From the NCBI GenBank assembly GCA_900770215.1, contig CAAGJW010000015.1:1-17907 (forward strand): a stretch of DNA of 17,907 nucleotides, in the 5' to 3' direction. Positions 1 through 8,234 of this stretch are shown here, piece by piece (within the stretch, counting starts at the first letter, position 1; each line of letters starts with the position of its first letter). The notes below the pieces were generated by a model that worked only from the letters and a program-made list of their open reading frames with translations, was not told where the DNA came from and did not search any database. Source of the stretch: Bacteroidales bacterium (GTDB taxonomy: Bacteria; Bacteroidota; Bacteroidia; Bacteroidales; Muribaculaceae). The position numbers and the translations under genes are program-made.

Positions 1-135
1 ATCGAGAGCTGCGACATCGTGGGCGTGAACCCCCTCGAGTGGCTCATCCACGCCCTCGACAACATCCGCGACGACACACCGCCCGAACAAATCAAGAACC
101 TGCTCCCATACTACTACAAAAAATCCCGCGAGTAA
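1..135 (+). CDS. IS66-family transposase, C-terminal end only (5' part lies outside the window)
   Basis: The first reading frame is open from base 1 and encodes 44 residues before a TAA at 133-135. The peptide carries the pattern typical of the IS66 transposase C-terminal domain: a Cys-containing start, then VNPLEWL, a short helix ending LDNI, and the closing LLPYYY stretch, equivalent to the 'NP.eyL.dvL.ri...LLP..w' end of IS66 proteins. Only this tail is visible, so the DDE core and the accessory orf genes of the element cannot be judged. Both Leu codons before Asp/Glu are CTC, as in the host genes, so the element looks well adapted to this genome. The family call rests on a short motif and is good but not certain. 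Confidence 0.75.
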   Translation: MESCDIVGVNPLEWLIHALDNIRDDTPPEQIKNLLPYYYKKSRE

Positions 136-152
136 TCCCGCGAGATTTTTTT
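118..152 (+). terminator. Intrinsic terminator overlapping the IS66 transposase stop codon
   Basis: AAAAAATC (118-125) pairs with GATTTTTT (144-151), and inside it CGCG (127-130) pairs with CGCG (139-142) across one C-A mismatch, leaving an 8-base loop. The 3' side ends in a run of seven T. The stop codon TAA lies in the loop. The A-rich and T-rich arms could let it work in both directions. Confidence 0.6.
122..145 (+). repeat. 12-bp tandem duplication spanning the transposase stop codon
   Basis: Two adjacent 12-base units, 122-133 and 134-145, are identical except for the last base (AATCCCGCGAGT and AATCCCGCGAGA). The junction creates the TAA stop. The duplication also supplies the two CGCG segments that form the inner stem of the terminator. 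Confidence 0.7.
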
Positions 153-243
153 GCACATCAGCAAGACGGCTCTTTTCGGATGGTTACATTTATGGCTGCC
201 GCCCTCATCACCATTGAGGATATAGCACAAGTGACCATAGCAA

Positions 244-280
244 AAGCTGCCCTTGGGAGCCATTGTCCAAAGGGCAGCTT
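244..280 (-). terminator. Candidate terminator downstream of the minus-strand operon
   Basis: AAGCTGCCCTT (244-254) and AAGGGCAGCTT (270-280) form a perfect 11-bp stem. On the minus strand the hairpin ends in four T, two of which are within the stem. It lies 52 bases past the stop of the last operon gene. The short U tract makes it a weak intrinsic terminator. It could also be an RNA 3'-end stabiliser. Confidence 0.45.
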
Positions 281-289
281 GCTGTGAGC

Positions 290-311
290 CTTGCCGCACT
301 CACGCGGCAAG
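290..311 (-). terminator. Stable hairpin just after the last operon gene, without a T tract
   Basis: CTTGCCGC (290-297) pairs with GCGGCAAG (304-311) around a 6-base loop, 20 bases beyond the stop codon at 332. No T run follows on either strand, so it is more likely a 3'-end protecting hairpin acting with the one at 244-280 than a terminator alone. Confidence 0.35.
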
Positions 312-331
312 TGTTGACGGGGGAGATGTGA

Positions 332-3300
332 TTACTTGAGCAGCACCTTCTTGCCCTTTTGTATCACAATGCCCTTGTAGGTGTTGACGTCGACACGGCG
401 TCCCATCAGGTCATAGGCGGGTGCGTTCACATCGATAGCGCCGCTGGCAGCGTTGATGTCGACAATGCCGGTCGAGATGCCGTCGATGAGCGGGTAGAAG
501 TCGAGCGGGGTGCCGTCGCTTATCGTGAGGTAGGCGCTGTGGTCAGGTACAATATAGCCTGCTGCAGCCTTGACGAAGCCTGCTGCACTCGACGTGGTGG
601 AGCCGAGTACATACACGTTGTCGCTGGCTGTCACCTCAAGGGCGGTGTTCAATGTGGGCTTGAGCAGGTTGACCATCTCCTCGCCCTCGGCCTTGGCAGG
701 TGCATTGCTGCCTGCTTGCTTCGCGTCGCGCTTGAAGACGTAGCTGCCGGCGGGAGCCTTGATGATCACGCCTGTGCCAGCCGGTATACCCATGCTGCGG
801 TCGTAGGGCTTGATGACTGCACCCTCGGTGGTAACCTTTACAACGGCATAGGCCGTGAAGTCGGTCTCGGCCGTGAGGTTGCCTTCGAGCGAGATGGCGT
901 GGTCGCTGCTGTAGGTGGTCCAGCCGCACTCGGGCACCACGATAACGTCGGGCGTGAGCGTGAGCACCACATTCTTCACCACATTGAGCGAGTCGAATGC
1001 GACCGAGTCGGTGTAGGTGTCATAACCGTCGGCTGTCACTGTCATAGCATAGCGCTTGGCGGTTTGCACCACGGTCATTGTGTAGTGCCCGTCGGCATCG
1101 GTCACTGCCTCGTAGAGCACATCGCCGTTGCGCAGCTCCACCTTGGCACCGCTCACGTTTCCAGCTTGGCTCGATACCACGCCGCTCATGGTGGCGGGCG
1201 TCTTCTCTACAGTAAAGTAGGGCACAGGCATGTAGCTTGTGGCTGTGGCCGTGTTCCAGGCAAACTGCGAGTCGTTGCGCTTGCTGTAGCCGTTGGGCTT
1301 GTCGGTGGAGTATTCAAATTGTGCACGCTTGTAGGCCGTGGTCAGTGCCGAGCCCATCACCATCTGTATGCTCTGTCCGTCGTAGACGAAGCCCTCGGGG
1401 ATGTCGATGCTCAGCAGCACCTGGTGGTCGTCGGCATCGCCTGCAACCGGCACAGTGTGGTTCTCGTTGGCGATCTTGGTGAGGCTGGCCGTGTCGGGCA
1501 CGACATAGCCTGTGGCATAGGTGGAGTCGGCCTTGTTGCCTATCCATGCCTGCACGTCGGCCGAGACCTCGCCGTTGGTGGTATTATAGCCCTTGAAGCT
1601 GATGCGGGTGATCTTGTCGCCCTTCTTCAGGCCCGAGGCCTCAAGCAGCTTCTGGGTGTAGATCACGTCGGAGACGCTGTACTTGTAGTACACGTTGATG
1701 GGGGTGGCATACATCTGGCTTGCACCTGCCACGGTGCCCACTTGCACGATGGTGCCTGCTGTCTCGGGAGCGATGGTGATTTCGGCGGTGTCGCTCACCA
1801 CCTCATAGTCGTTGCCTGCCTTGAGCACAATCACGGCGTTGTACTTGCCTGCCTTGTGCGGGGTGAAGGCGAAGTCGAAGGTGGCTGTGTTGTCGGCCTT
1901 CAATACCTGCGTGCCAGCGGTTGCCACCGTCACGCCGTCGGCCATGAGTTCCAGCTTGTAGCCCTCGGCCGGTTCGTCCTTGCTGTTGTTGTTTTTGACT
2001 GTGGCCGTGGCGGTATAGAGGTTGTTGACCATACCGCTTGCCGGCATCTTCACCTCGGTGAAGAACATGTCGTGGTCGACGGCTGCACGCTCAAAGCCAT
2101 AGATGTTGTCGACCGATGCATAGCCTGCCTCGAAGGCGATATAGTAGTTGCCGGCCGGAACGTTGTCGATTACAAAGGTCTTGAGGGCACCGTAGTGGGA
2201 GGATGTCGTTGAGCCCACATCGTCGGGCAGCTCGTCAGCCTTGATGGCCTTGACCAGTGTCCAGGTTTTGCGGTCGGGCGAGTAGTACACGTTCATGTGT
2301 GAATCCTTGCTGTAGGTGTTGTTGCGTGCCACGTCGAAGCTCATCTTCTCACCCTCGGCTACCTTGAGCAAGGGAGTGATGAGCTTGGTGTCGTCGACCA
2401 GCGACGACGAGGCAAAGTATACGTTGTTCGACGACAAGTAGTCGCGTTGCTTCACAGCCCAGTTCTCTCCCACGATGAAGCCTTGCGGGAACTTGCCGTC
2501 CTCAAAGTCGACAAAGAACTTGGTAGTGTCGAGCACAGTGGCCGAGAGGGGCAGCACATAGTCGCTGGCGCCGTCAACCTTGATCACCATGTTGCCAGTG
2601 TGGATGCCTGTGGTGGCATTGGTGGCAGTGATGGTGAAGTCTTTGCTCTTGTGGGCAGCGATGGTATCGCCGGCAGCGAGCGTGGTGGTGAAGCCGTCGG
2701 GCATATCCACGGCCGTGACGGTCATGGGCGCTGCACCGCGGTTGGCCAGGGTGTAGCTCTTGGTCACAGGCTGCGTGAGCATGCCGAAGGCCTGCTCGGT
2801 GCCCGAGGCCACTGTGCCGTCGTCGTTGCTCACATTGGGCACAGCCGTGTAGGGCACGGGCTCGATCCATGCGCCGTATTGCGACGTGCCGCTCACGTTT
2901 TCATACACGTTGTAGCGGTCGCGCTTGGGATACTTGGCATAGGGCAGTTCTACCTGCAGCTCATAGTCGGTGAGTTTCTCGCCGGCAGCCAGTGCTTGCG
3001 AGATGGGCACAGTGGCCACCACCGAGTCTTTGTAGTTGTGCAGGCTCAGCGAGTAGCCCTCGTCGCCAGGGGCAAAGGCGACGTCGCCCGTGTTGGAGAT
3101 GGTCACCTTGAACTTCATGCCGAAGTTTCCGTTGGCGTCAACATCCTCCTTGCCCGTGGTGGTGCCGCGGTAGAGCACGTTGGTCACACTGGTGATTTTC
3201 AGGGCGCGTTTCTTCTCGATGATTGCCGAGTCGGCCTCGAAGTCGTCGATCCACACATTGCTGGCATAGATGCCAATGCGGGCGTTGGCTTGGCGAGGAA

Positions 3301-3781
3301 TGTCGACTTTCACATAGTCGGAGGTCGACAGCTCGGGCAGAGTGACCGAGATGGTCGAGCCCTTGGAGAAATGGCCGTTGTTCTCGTTCACGCTATAGAA
3401 GGCAATGGTGCCGTTGTTGCCCACCTTCTTTACATAAATCGACGATTTCCCATTGATGACTGGAGTCACAAGCAGGTCGGTCGTGCTGCCGCCCGACCAG
3501 CCTTCGCCCACATTGGTTTGGTCAGAGACCTTGAGCGCACCGCTGCCGTTGCGGCCGTCGGTGCTGCTGTAGGTGTAGGTGGGGTAGTAACTCTCGTAGG
3601 ATTCAGAGTCGAAATAGTAGTCGGTGATGTGTTCCCAACCGCTTGCCACCGTGAAGCTGTAGGTGCTGGTGGAAATTGCCGTGTTGAAGTCGACCGAGTA
3701 GGGACTGTACACCTCGGCCATGGCCGGCGACAGCCCCAACAGGGTGAGGACAAACGCAATCAATAGTTTGATTTTTTTCAT
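332..3781 (-). CDS. Secreted multidomain adhesin-like protein with two choice-of-anchor-type modules and a C-terminal sorting-like tail
   Basis: This is a 1149-residue exported protein. The start at 3781 is chosen because MKKIKLL opens a signal peptide (about 1-22, ending AMA). A longer frame from 3829 would bury it. Domains in order: a cleaved-adhesin/choice-of-anchor-J-like beta sandwich (about 26-185, ending WIDDFEAD); a CARDB-like Ig domain (about 193-290); a HYDIN/choice-of-anchor-D-like repeat (about 330-416); a second adhesin-type sandwich opening FFVDFEDGKFPQGF (about 422-580); another CARDB-like domain (584-672); an unassigned beta-rich region (about 680-860); a carboxypeptidase-regulatory-like fold (about 865-942); a second unassigned region; and a tail (about 1121-1149) with DLMGRRVD and GIVIQKGKKVLLK, resembling Bacteroidales C-terminal sorting domains. 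No enzyme active site is recognised. It is probably the last gene of a four-gene operon. A surface or matrix role is inferred from architecture only. Confidence 0.8.
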   Translation of the reverse strand: MKKIKLLIAFVLTLLGLSPAMAEVYSPYSVDFNTAISTSTYSFTVASGWEHITDYYFDSESYESYYPTYTYSSTDGRNGSGALKVSDQTNVGEGWSGGSTTDLLVTPVINGKSSIYVKKVGNNGTIAFYSVNENNGHFSKGSTISVTLPELSTSDYVKVDIPRQANARIGIYASNVWIDDFEADSAIIEKKRALKITSVTNVLYRGTTTGKEDVDANGNFGMKFKVTISNTGDVAFAPGDEGYSLSLHNYKDSVVATVPISQALAAGEKLTDYELQVELPYAKYPKRDRYNVYENVSGTSQYGAWIEPVPYTAVPNVSNDDGTVASGTEQAFGMLTQPVTKSYTLANRGAAPMTVTAVDMPDGFTTTLAAGDTIAAHKSKDFTITATNATTGIHTGNMVIKVDGASDYVLPLSATVLDTTKFFVDFEDGKFPQGFIVGENWAVKQRDYLSSNNVYFASSSLVDDTKLITPLLKVAEGEKMSFDVARNNTYSKDSHMNVYYSPDRKTWTLVKAIKADELPDDVGSTTSSHYGALKTFVIDNVPAGNYYIAFEAGYASVDNIYGFERAAVDHDMFFTEVKMPASGMVNNLYTATATVKNNNSKDEPAEGYKLELMADGVTVATAGTQVLKADNTATFDFAFTPHKAGKYNAVIVLKAGNDYEVVSDTAEITIAPETAGTIVQVGTVAGASQMYATPINVYYKYSVSDVIYTQKLLEASGLKKGDKITRISFKGYNTTNGEVSADVQAWIGNKADSTYATGYVVPDTASLTKIANENHTVPVAGDADDHQVLLSIDIPEGFVYDGQSIQMVMGSALTTAYKRAQFEYSTDKPNGYSKRNDSQFAWNTATATSYMPVPYFTVEKTPATMSGVVSSQAGNVSGAKVELRNGDVLYEAVTDADGHYTMTVVQTAKRYAMTVTADGYDTYTDSVAFDSLNVVKNVVLTLTPDVIVVPECGWTTYSSDHAISLEGNLTAETDFTAYAVVKVTTEGAVIKPYDRSMGIPAGTGVIIKAPAGSYVFKRDAKQAGSNAPAKAEGEEMVNLLKPTLNTALEVTASDNVYVLGSTTSSAAGFVKAAAGYIVPDHSAYLTISDGTPLDFYPLIDGISTGIVDINAASGAIDVNAPAYDLMGRRVDVNTYKGIVIQKGKKVLLK

Positions 3782-3822
3782 AAGCTTTTGTGTATTAAGA
3801 TTATAAAATAAGGATACCCCTA

Positions 3823-3849
3823 CTGGCACGGGTCGGTGGCCCGCGCCAG
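3823..3849 (-). other. GC-rich intercistronic hairpin in the secreted-protein operon
   Basis: CTGGC-A-CGGG (3823-3832) pairs with CCCG-C-GCCAG (3840-3849) with one internal A-C mismatch and a 7-base loop. It fills most of the 85-base gap between the Omp28-like gene and the final gene. No clean T tract follows on the minus strand, so it looks more like an mRNA processing or stability element, or a partial terminator, than a full stop. No TAnnTTTG promoter is seen in this gap. Confidence 0.4.
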
Positions 3850-3866
3850 GGGAGTGTCCCGAAGGG

Positions 3867-5732
3867 TTAACGCATGATTTTCTTGTATTGCCCGTCGGCC
3901 TCTCTCACAATGTAGATGCCGTGGGTGGCCTCGCTGGGGGTCACCTGGCGGCCGTCGAGCGTGTAGTACACTGCAGGCCCGGCCGGGGTCACGCGGGTGA
4001 CAGTGAGTCCTGTGACCGCATCCTTGAGTGCAATGCTACAGGCATTGAGTATGTCCATGTGCTTGAGGCCCAATGTGCTGCTGCCCGACGGGTCGACATA
4101 GCGGCTCACCATGGCCACTGCCGTCATGCGGGCAGGGTTCACACTGGCTGGCAGGGTGGTCGTGTAGGTGGCCGAGAAGTCGTTGCCTTGCAGTTGCAGC
4201 TTGTCGCCTCGCACGGCGGTGAGCACGTCGCGCAGCACATGGTTGTGCATGTACTGCTTCACGGTGCTCGTCGTGCCGGTGGCCGCGTTGTACACGGCCT
4301 GTGGCGATGGCACGCTGTCCTCGGTGAGCATGAGCGTGAGCGCCAGGTCGCCAAAGATGGCCTGGGCCTCGCTCGTGGTGGTGCCGCTCACTGTGAGGGT
4401 GAGGTTGCGCGACGAGGCGTCATATTGTGGTGCTATCTGCAACTGGGCAAATGCCGGGTTGGAGTGCTCGTCTTGCAACAACTCCTGCATCATGCCGGCA
4501 ACAAGGGCCGGTGCTGTGAGCACGTAGTTGTTGAGGTCGTAGGCCACATGGGCCTCGCCCGGGTAGTAGGAGCGGTCCATCGTGAAGCTGGGATAGGTGT
4601 AGGCATAGTCCTGGCACAGGCTGGCTGCCTTGTCGCAGGCCAGCGGGTTGCCCTCGCGGTAGATGTTGACATAGGCCACGTTGCCTTTCAGGGCTTTGAC
4701 TGCCGTGGCCATGGCGTCGAAGCAACCTGCCGTGTAGGGCGAGGCTGCGTCGGCATACTGCTCGAGATAGGTCTGCTGGCGGTCAAATTTCTCGCGATAC
4801 ACGCTGAAGGTGTCGGCAATAAAGACGTCGTTGCCCATAGGCACGCCGTCGGCCTGCGAGATGTAGACGCGCAGCACGTGCTGCCCCGAGGCAATGTCGG
4901 CCGGCAGGTTAAACACGCGCTCTATCGACGAGAGTGCGCCGCCTGCCACCACGTCGGCCGTGTCGAGACTCACGGGCTGGCCCCCGTCGAGGGTGTAGTT
5001 GATGGTGTAGTTGGCTATGGTGTCGCGCCCGGTGTTTTGATACTGCACAAAGAAGTCGATCATGTCGCCCGGCTTCTTATACTGGTAGCCATTGGTCATG
5101 TCGGTGAATTTCATCGACTTGCTGGGCAGCGACGAGATGTCGACGATGAGCTGCACACACAGCAGTCCCTTGCCGTTGATGGCATAGAGGCCCTCGCCCG
5201 ACCCGAAGTTGCCCAGCACGAGAAATCCGTAGGACTGCGAGCCCTCGGCCGTGGCCAGTATTCCAGTCTTGGTTTGTGCCTGCTCGGCGGTCTCGGTCAC
5301 GTCGAAACCGAAGAACAGGCCCTCGCCCGGGCGTATCGTGTAACCCTTCACACCATTAAACATCACTTCGTTCCAGCCCGAGTGCGGGTGCCACACGCTC
5401 TGGCTCACCGAGTCGGCGTCGGCCAGCACGCCCTCGCTGTCGAGCGGGCGCACAAAGACGCGGCTGGTCGTGGCCGCGGCTCCCAGAGCAAAACGCAGGC
5501 CCACCACCTTGCAGCCCACATAGGGCTTGAGCATGTCGGCCATGACCAGTGCGCCCACCGCGTGGGTGCCTGCGTGGCCGGTGCCCACATTCTGCTTGTC
5601 GATGACATCGCTGGTCGTGTAGCCCACCACGCGCTGCGTCGACGACAGGGCCCGCAAGGGTGCCGGCCGCTGGGCCATCGCAGCGATGGCAACGGCCAGT
5701 AACATCAGTATGATAGTTGTTTTTTTCATCAT
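3867..5732 (-). CDS. Omp28-related secreted protein lacking the thioredoxin-like CxxC
   Basis: This 621-residue protein has a signal peptide (about 1-20, ending AMA). Residues 38-200 form a beta-rich N-terminal domain. Residues about 205-310 look like an Ig/CARDB-type domain with YQNTGRDTIANY. The Omp28-related region follows: a thioredoxin-like part (about 311-395) with EGNPLAC (360-366) and YPSFTMDR (380-387), then a beta-rich part with LTLMLTEDSV (465-474) and HNHVLRDVLT (496-505), and ILNAC late in the domain, all features I associate with that family. Where relatives usually have a WCGxC-type CxxC, this protein reads PYTAGC (332-337), keeping only the second Cys, so disulfide chemistry is unlikely. 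The tail (about 590-621) has YTLDGRQV and GIYIVREADGQYKK. Its ATGATG follows the TAA of the upstream gene with no gap, implying translational coupling. It may be a scaffold or adhesin. Confidence 0.75.
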   Translation of the reverse strand: MMKKTTIILMLLAVAIAAMAQRPAPLRALSSTQRVVGYTTSDVIDKQNVGTGHAGTHAVGALVMADMLKPYVGCKVVGLRFALGAAATTSRVFVRPLDSEGVLADADSVSQSVWHPHSGWNEVMFNGVKGYTIRPGEGLFFGFDVTETAEQAQTKTGILATAEGSQSYGFLVLGNFGSGEGLYAINGKGLLCVQLIVDISSLPSKSMKFTDMTNGYQYKKPGDMIDFFVQYQNTGRDTIANYTINYTLDGGQPVSLDTADVVAGGALSSIERVFNLPADIASGQHVLRVYISQADGVPMGNDVFIADTFSVYREKFDRQQTYLEQYADAASPYTAGCFDAMATAVKALKGNVAYVNIYREGNPLACDKAASLCQDYAYTYPSFTMDRSYYPGEAHVAYDLNNYVLTAPALVAGMMQELLQDEHSNPAFAQLQIAPQYDASSRNLTLTVSGTTTSEAQAIFGDLALTLMLTEDSVPSPQAVYNAATGTTSTVKQYMHNHVLRDVLTAVRGDKLQLQGNDFSATYTTTLPASVNPARMTAVAMVSRYVDPSGSSTLGLKHMDILNACSIALKDAVTGLTVTRVTPAGPAVYYTLDGRQVTPSEATHGIYIVREADGQYKKIMR

Positions 5733-8195
5733 TTATCGCATGATTTTAGTTACGTTGTTTCCTTGTTTCTTGATGGCAATACCGTGGTAGCTGTCGATGT
5801 CGGGTATCTCCTGGCCCAGCACGTTGTAGTAGCTTGCAGGCTCCTGCGACGGGGCGGCCACGGTCACCTGCTGCACGCCCGTCACGTTGATGTTGTACTC
5901 GGTGGTGGGCGACGATGCGTTCTTGTAGATGGCCTTTATGCCCACTGTGTGGTTGCCCGTGCTCACGTTGGACAGCACGCACACCGACGAGTCGCTGTGC
6001 GCCACCAGCGTGCCGTCGAGATAGATGTCGTAGCGCACCACGTTGCCATAGTCGATGTAGTGCTCCTCGCCTTCGGCCGGCCCCACGGTGAAGTCGTCGA
6101 GCTGTGCAAAGAAACCGTCGGTGGTGTAGTAGTGCACGCCCACTCTCACGGTCTTGCCGGCATAGGCCGAAAGGTCGGTCTCATATTTTGTCCACTGCGA
6201 GGCGGGCATGTTCTCGGCCTTGGAGAGCACCTTGAAGCTCGACGGGTCGGCTCCGTCGGTCGAGACGGCAAACTCGAGTTGCTCGGGATAGGCGTCGCTG
6301 TAGGACTTGGCTGCAACCGTGAGCTTGTAGCCGTCGCGTATGCTTAGCTCGGGCGAGATGAGCCACTTGTTGGCCGTGTACTGCTGCGGCGAGAAGAAGA
6401 GTATCTCCTTGTTGCCCGTCACTGGCTTCATGGCCTGGTCGGTGGGCAGCATGGCCGGCACTGTGGCATAGGGGTTGAACACGATGGGTGCCAGTGGTGC
6501 GGGATTTTGTTGCGTGCCCGAGCCCGGGAAGGTGATGATGGCGCCGCCCAGCGAGATGGGGTAGACTGAGTGCTGGTCCAGGTCGACCGACTTCCATTGC
6601 CCGAAGGTGCCGGTGGCAAAGTCGGGATAGTCTTCAAAGCTGTCGCTGAAGGCCAAGTCTTGGTTCCAGCGCAGGGTCACCTTGCTGCCGCCCTCGCCGT
6701 TGGGGGTGATGTCGGCAGTGATGTTGTAGGGGGCGCGCACCTTGTCGGTGAGTGCAATGCTGCAGGTGGTGTCGGCCGTGATAACATAGGTGCTCGAGAA
6801 GGCGTTGAAGGCTCCCTCGGCAATGTCGGCTGCATAGGTGCCGCAAGGCAGCGATGGGATGCGCACTGCACCACCAGCCACGGTGAGCTCAAGTGCATCG
6901 CCGGTGCCAGTATTCACCAGGTTGAATTGCTCGCCGTCGGCCGTGCGCTTGCTGTCGGCCGTGATGTTGAATGTCACGCTGGCGTTGTTGTCGTCGATTT
7001 TCACCTGGGCGGTGGCCATGTCGCTCTGTGCGCCCGTGTATATCGCCTGCACGCCCACGGTGTGCTTGCCGGCGGCAACGTCGGGCAGGGTATAGGAGTA
7101 GCCGTCGGTGCTGCCTGCCTTCACGCCGTCGAGATAGATGTCGAACGTCTCCAGCGGGTTGCGTGGCGAGCGGCTGGCGCGCAGTGCCCTTGCCGGTGCG
7201 GCCTGGCTGGTCTGGTCCTGGCCTATTCTCACATCGTCGATCATGAGCATAAACGACCTGAGCGTGTTGTAGTCGCCCATGTAGCGCAGGGCAAACTTGA
7301 TGGTCTTGCCCGCATAGGCGGCAAGGCTGTACTTCATGAGGTGCCATTGCTTGTAGTCGACTTGCTCGTAGTTGCCCTCGTCGAGACGCACAAAGTCGGA
7401 CTGCTGCGGGTTGTCGAGCTTCTCGGTGATGTAGACTTGGAAGCGCTCGGGTGCTGCATCGGCTGCCTTGGCGTAGAAGGTGAGATAGTTCTCGTTGCCT
7501 GGGGTCACGGCAGGCGAGATGAGCCAGTCGTCGTTGGCCGCGCCGCTGTTGGTGCGCGTGAAGCCCACATACTGGTTGCCCGAGTGTGGACGCAGCACGG
7601 GGTAGCTGTACCACCAGGTGGGGTCAACCTTGAGCGGGTTGATGATTTGGGCATATTGCAGCACACCGCGGTTGGGATAGGATCCCACGAGGGGGGCGGC
7701 GGCCAGCTTGTCGCCGTCGATACCCGTCCAGTCGCCGAAGGTGGTGGCAAAGGCCTCGTAGCCCTCGAAGTCGTCTTCAAAGGCGGGCTTCTCCACGTTC
7801 CACGTCAGGTCGATGGCATTCTTGCCCGTCATTGCATCGTGCACAACGGTGGGCGAGAGCGAGAAGGGTGTGGTCACCTCCACGTTGAGGGTGAGGCTTA
7901 TTGTTGTGTCGCTGGTCAGGTTGAACGTGGTCGAGGCTGTGTGGTAGCCTGGCCGCTTCACGCTCACGCTGTGGTTGCCGGCATAGGCCTTCACCTGGCA
8001 CTGACCGCTGGCATCGAGCTTGATTGTGCCGTAGCTCAGCGAGTAGTCGGTTTGGTTGATGTCGACCACCTGGCCAGCAAGGTTTTCTCCCGTAGTTGCC
8101 GCCACCTTCACGGTGAGCGTCTTGTCGCGCTTTTGCGCATTGAGGACAAGGGGCAGGGCGAGGAGCAGCAATAGGAGTGTGATTGCTTTTTTCAT
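5733..8195 (-). CDS. Secreted protein with two cleaved-adhesin (choice-of-anchor J) modules
   Basis: This 820-residue protein starts at 8195, where MKKAITLLLLLL opens a signal peptide (about 1-20, ending LNA). The upstream open frame to 8612 is rejected because it encodes an Arg/His-rich non-protein-like extension over the neighbouring gene. After the signal comes a carboxypeptidase-regulatory-like domain (about 25-107), then two copies of one module. Copy 1 (about 140-325) runs from DDFEGYEAF through NDDWLISP and YAGKTIKFALRY to MIDDVRIG. Copy 2 (about 517-705) runs from DSFEDYPDF through NKWLISP and YAGKTVRVGVHYY to QLDDFTVG. Each is followed by an Ig/Fn3-like segment with DIYLDG and KHTVGVQAIY or NHTVGIKAIY (about 349-400 and 720-772). 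The tail (about 789-820) has YYNVLGQEI and ends KIMR. This modular pattern resembles gingipain/HagA-type adhesins. It is a binding protein by inference; the ligand is unknown. Confidence 0.85.
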   Translation of the reverse strand: MKKAITLLLLLLALPLVLNAQKRDKTLTVKVAATTGENLAGQVVDINQTDYSLSYGTIKLDASGQCQVKAYAGNHSVSVKRPGYHTASTTFNLTSDTTISLTLNVEVTTPFSLSPTVVHDAMTGKNAIDLTWNVEKPAFEDDFEGYEAFATTFGDWTGIDGDKLAAAPLVGSYPNRGVLQYAQIINPLKVDPTWWYSYPVLRPHSGNQYVGFTRTNSGAANDDWLISPAVTPGNENYLTFYAKAADAAPERFQVYITEKLDNPQQSDFVRLDEGNYEQVDYKQWHLMKYSLAAYAGKTIKFALRYMGDYNTLRSFMLMIDDVRIGQDQTSQAAPARALRASRSPRNPLETFDIYLDGVKAGSTDGYSYTLPDVAAGKHTVGVQAIYTGAQSDMATAQVKIDDNNASVTFNITADSKRTADGEQFNLVNTGTGDALELTVAGGAVRIPSLPCGTYAADIAEGAFNAFSSTYVITADTTCSIALTDKVRAPYNITADITPNGEGGSKVTLRWNQDLAFSDSFEDYPDFATGTFGQWKSVDLDQHSVYPISLGGAIITFPGSGTQQNPAPLAPIVFNPYATVPAMLPTDQAMKPVTGNKEILFFSPQQYTANKWLISPELSIRDGYKLTVAAKSYSDAYPEQLEFAVSTDGADPSSFKVLSKAENMPASQWTKYETDLSAYAGKTVRVGVHYYTTDGFFAQLDDFTVGPAEGEEHYIDYGNVVRYDIYLDGTLVAHSDSSVCVLSNVSTGNHTVGIKAIYKNASSPTTEYNINVTGVQQVTVAAPSQEPASYYNVLGQEIPDIDSYHGIAIKKQGNNVTKIMR

Positions 8196-8234
8196 CTTTA
8201 TGATTACAGTGTAATAGGCTCTTTTAAAAGTAAA

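Larger units (their letters stand above)
1..187 (+). mobile_element. Right-hand remnant of an IS66-family element (end position tentative)
   Basis: The transposase tail at 1-135 implies that an IS66 element enters the window from the left. IS66-family elements typically begin with GTAA, so the right end should read TTAC on the plus strand. The first such site after the gene is GGATGGTTAC ending at 187, whose reverse complement begins GTAACCATCC. The left end and the 8-bp target duplication lie outside the window, so the boundary is only a candidate. Confidence 0.35.

Noticed and set aside
39..299. Small open frames at 39-287 (plus) and 114-299 (minus)
   Set aside because: They overlap the IS66 transposase tail and the terminator hairpins in other frames and show no recognisable features.
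359..2212. Long plus-strand open frame of 617 codons opposite the 1149-residue gene
   Set aside because: It is an antisense shadow created by GC-rich codon use. The peptide is His/Val/Gly-rich with no domains, while the minus strand has clear modules and a signal peptide.
2447..5702. Plus-strand open frames 2447-3766 and 3888-5702
   Set aside because: Both lie wholly opposite well-supported minus-strand genes and have the same low-complexity His/Val/Ala-rich composition.
6570..8174. Plus-strand open frame of 534 codons opposite the two-module adhesin gene
   Set aside because: It is an antisense shadow. The minus strand encodes duplicated domains and a signal peptide.
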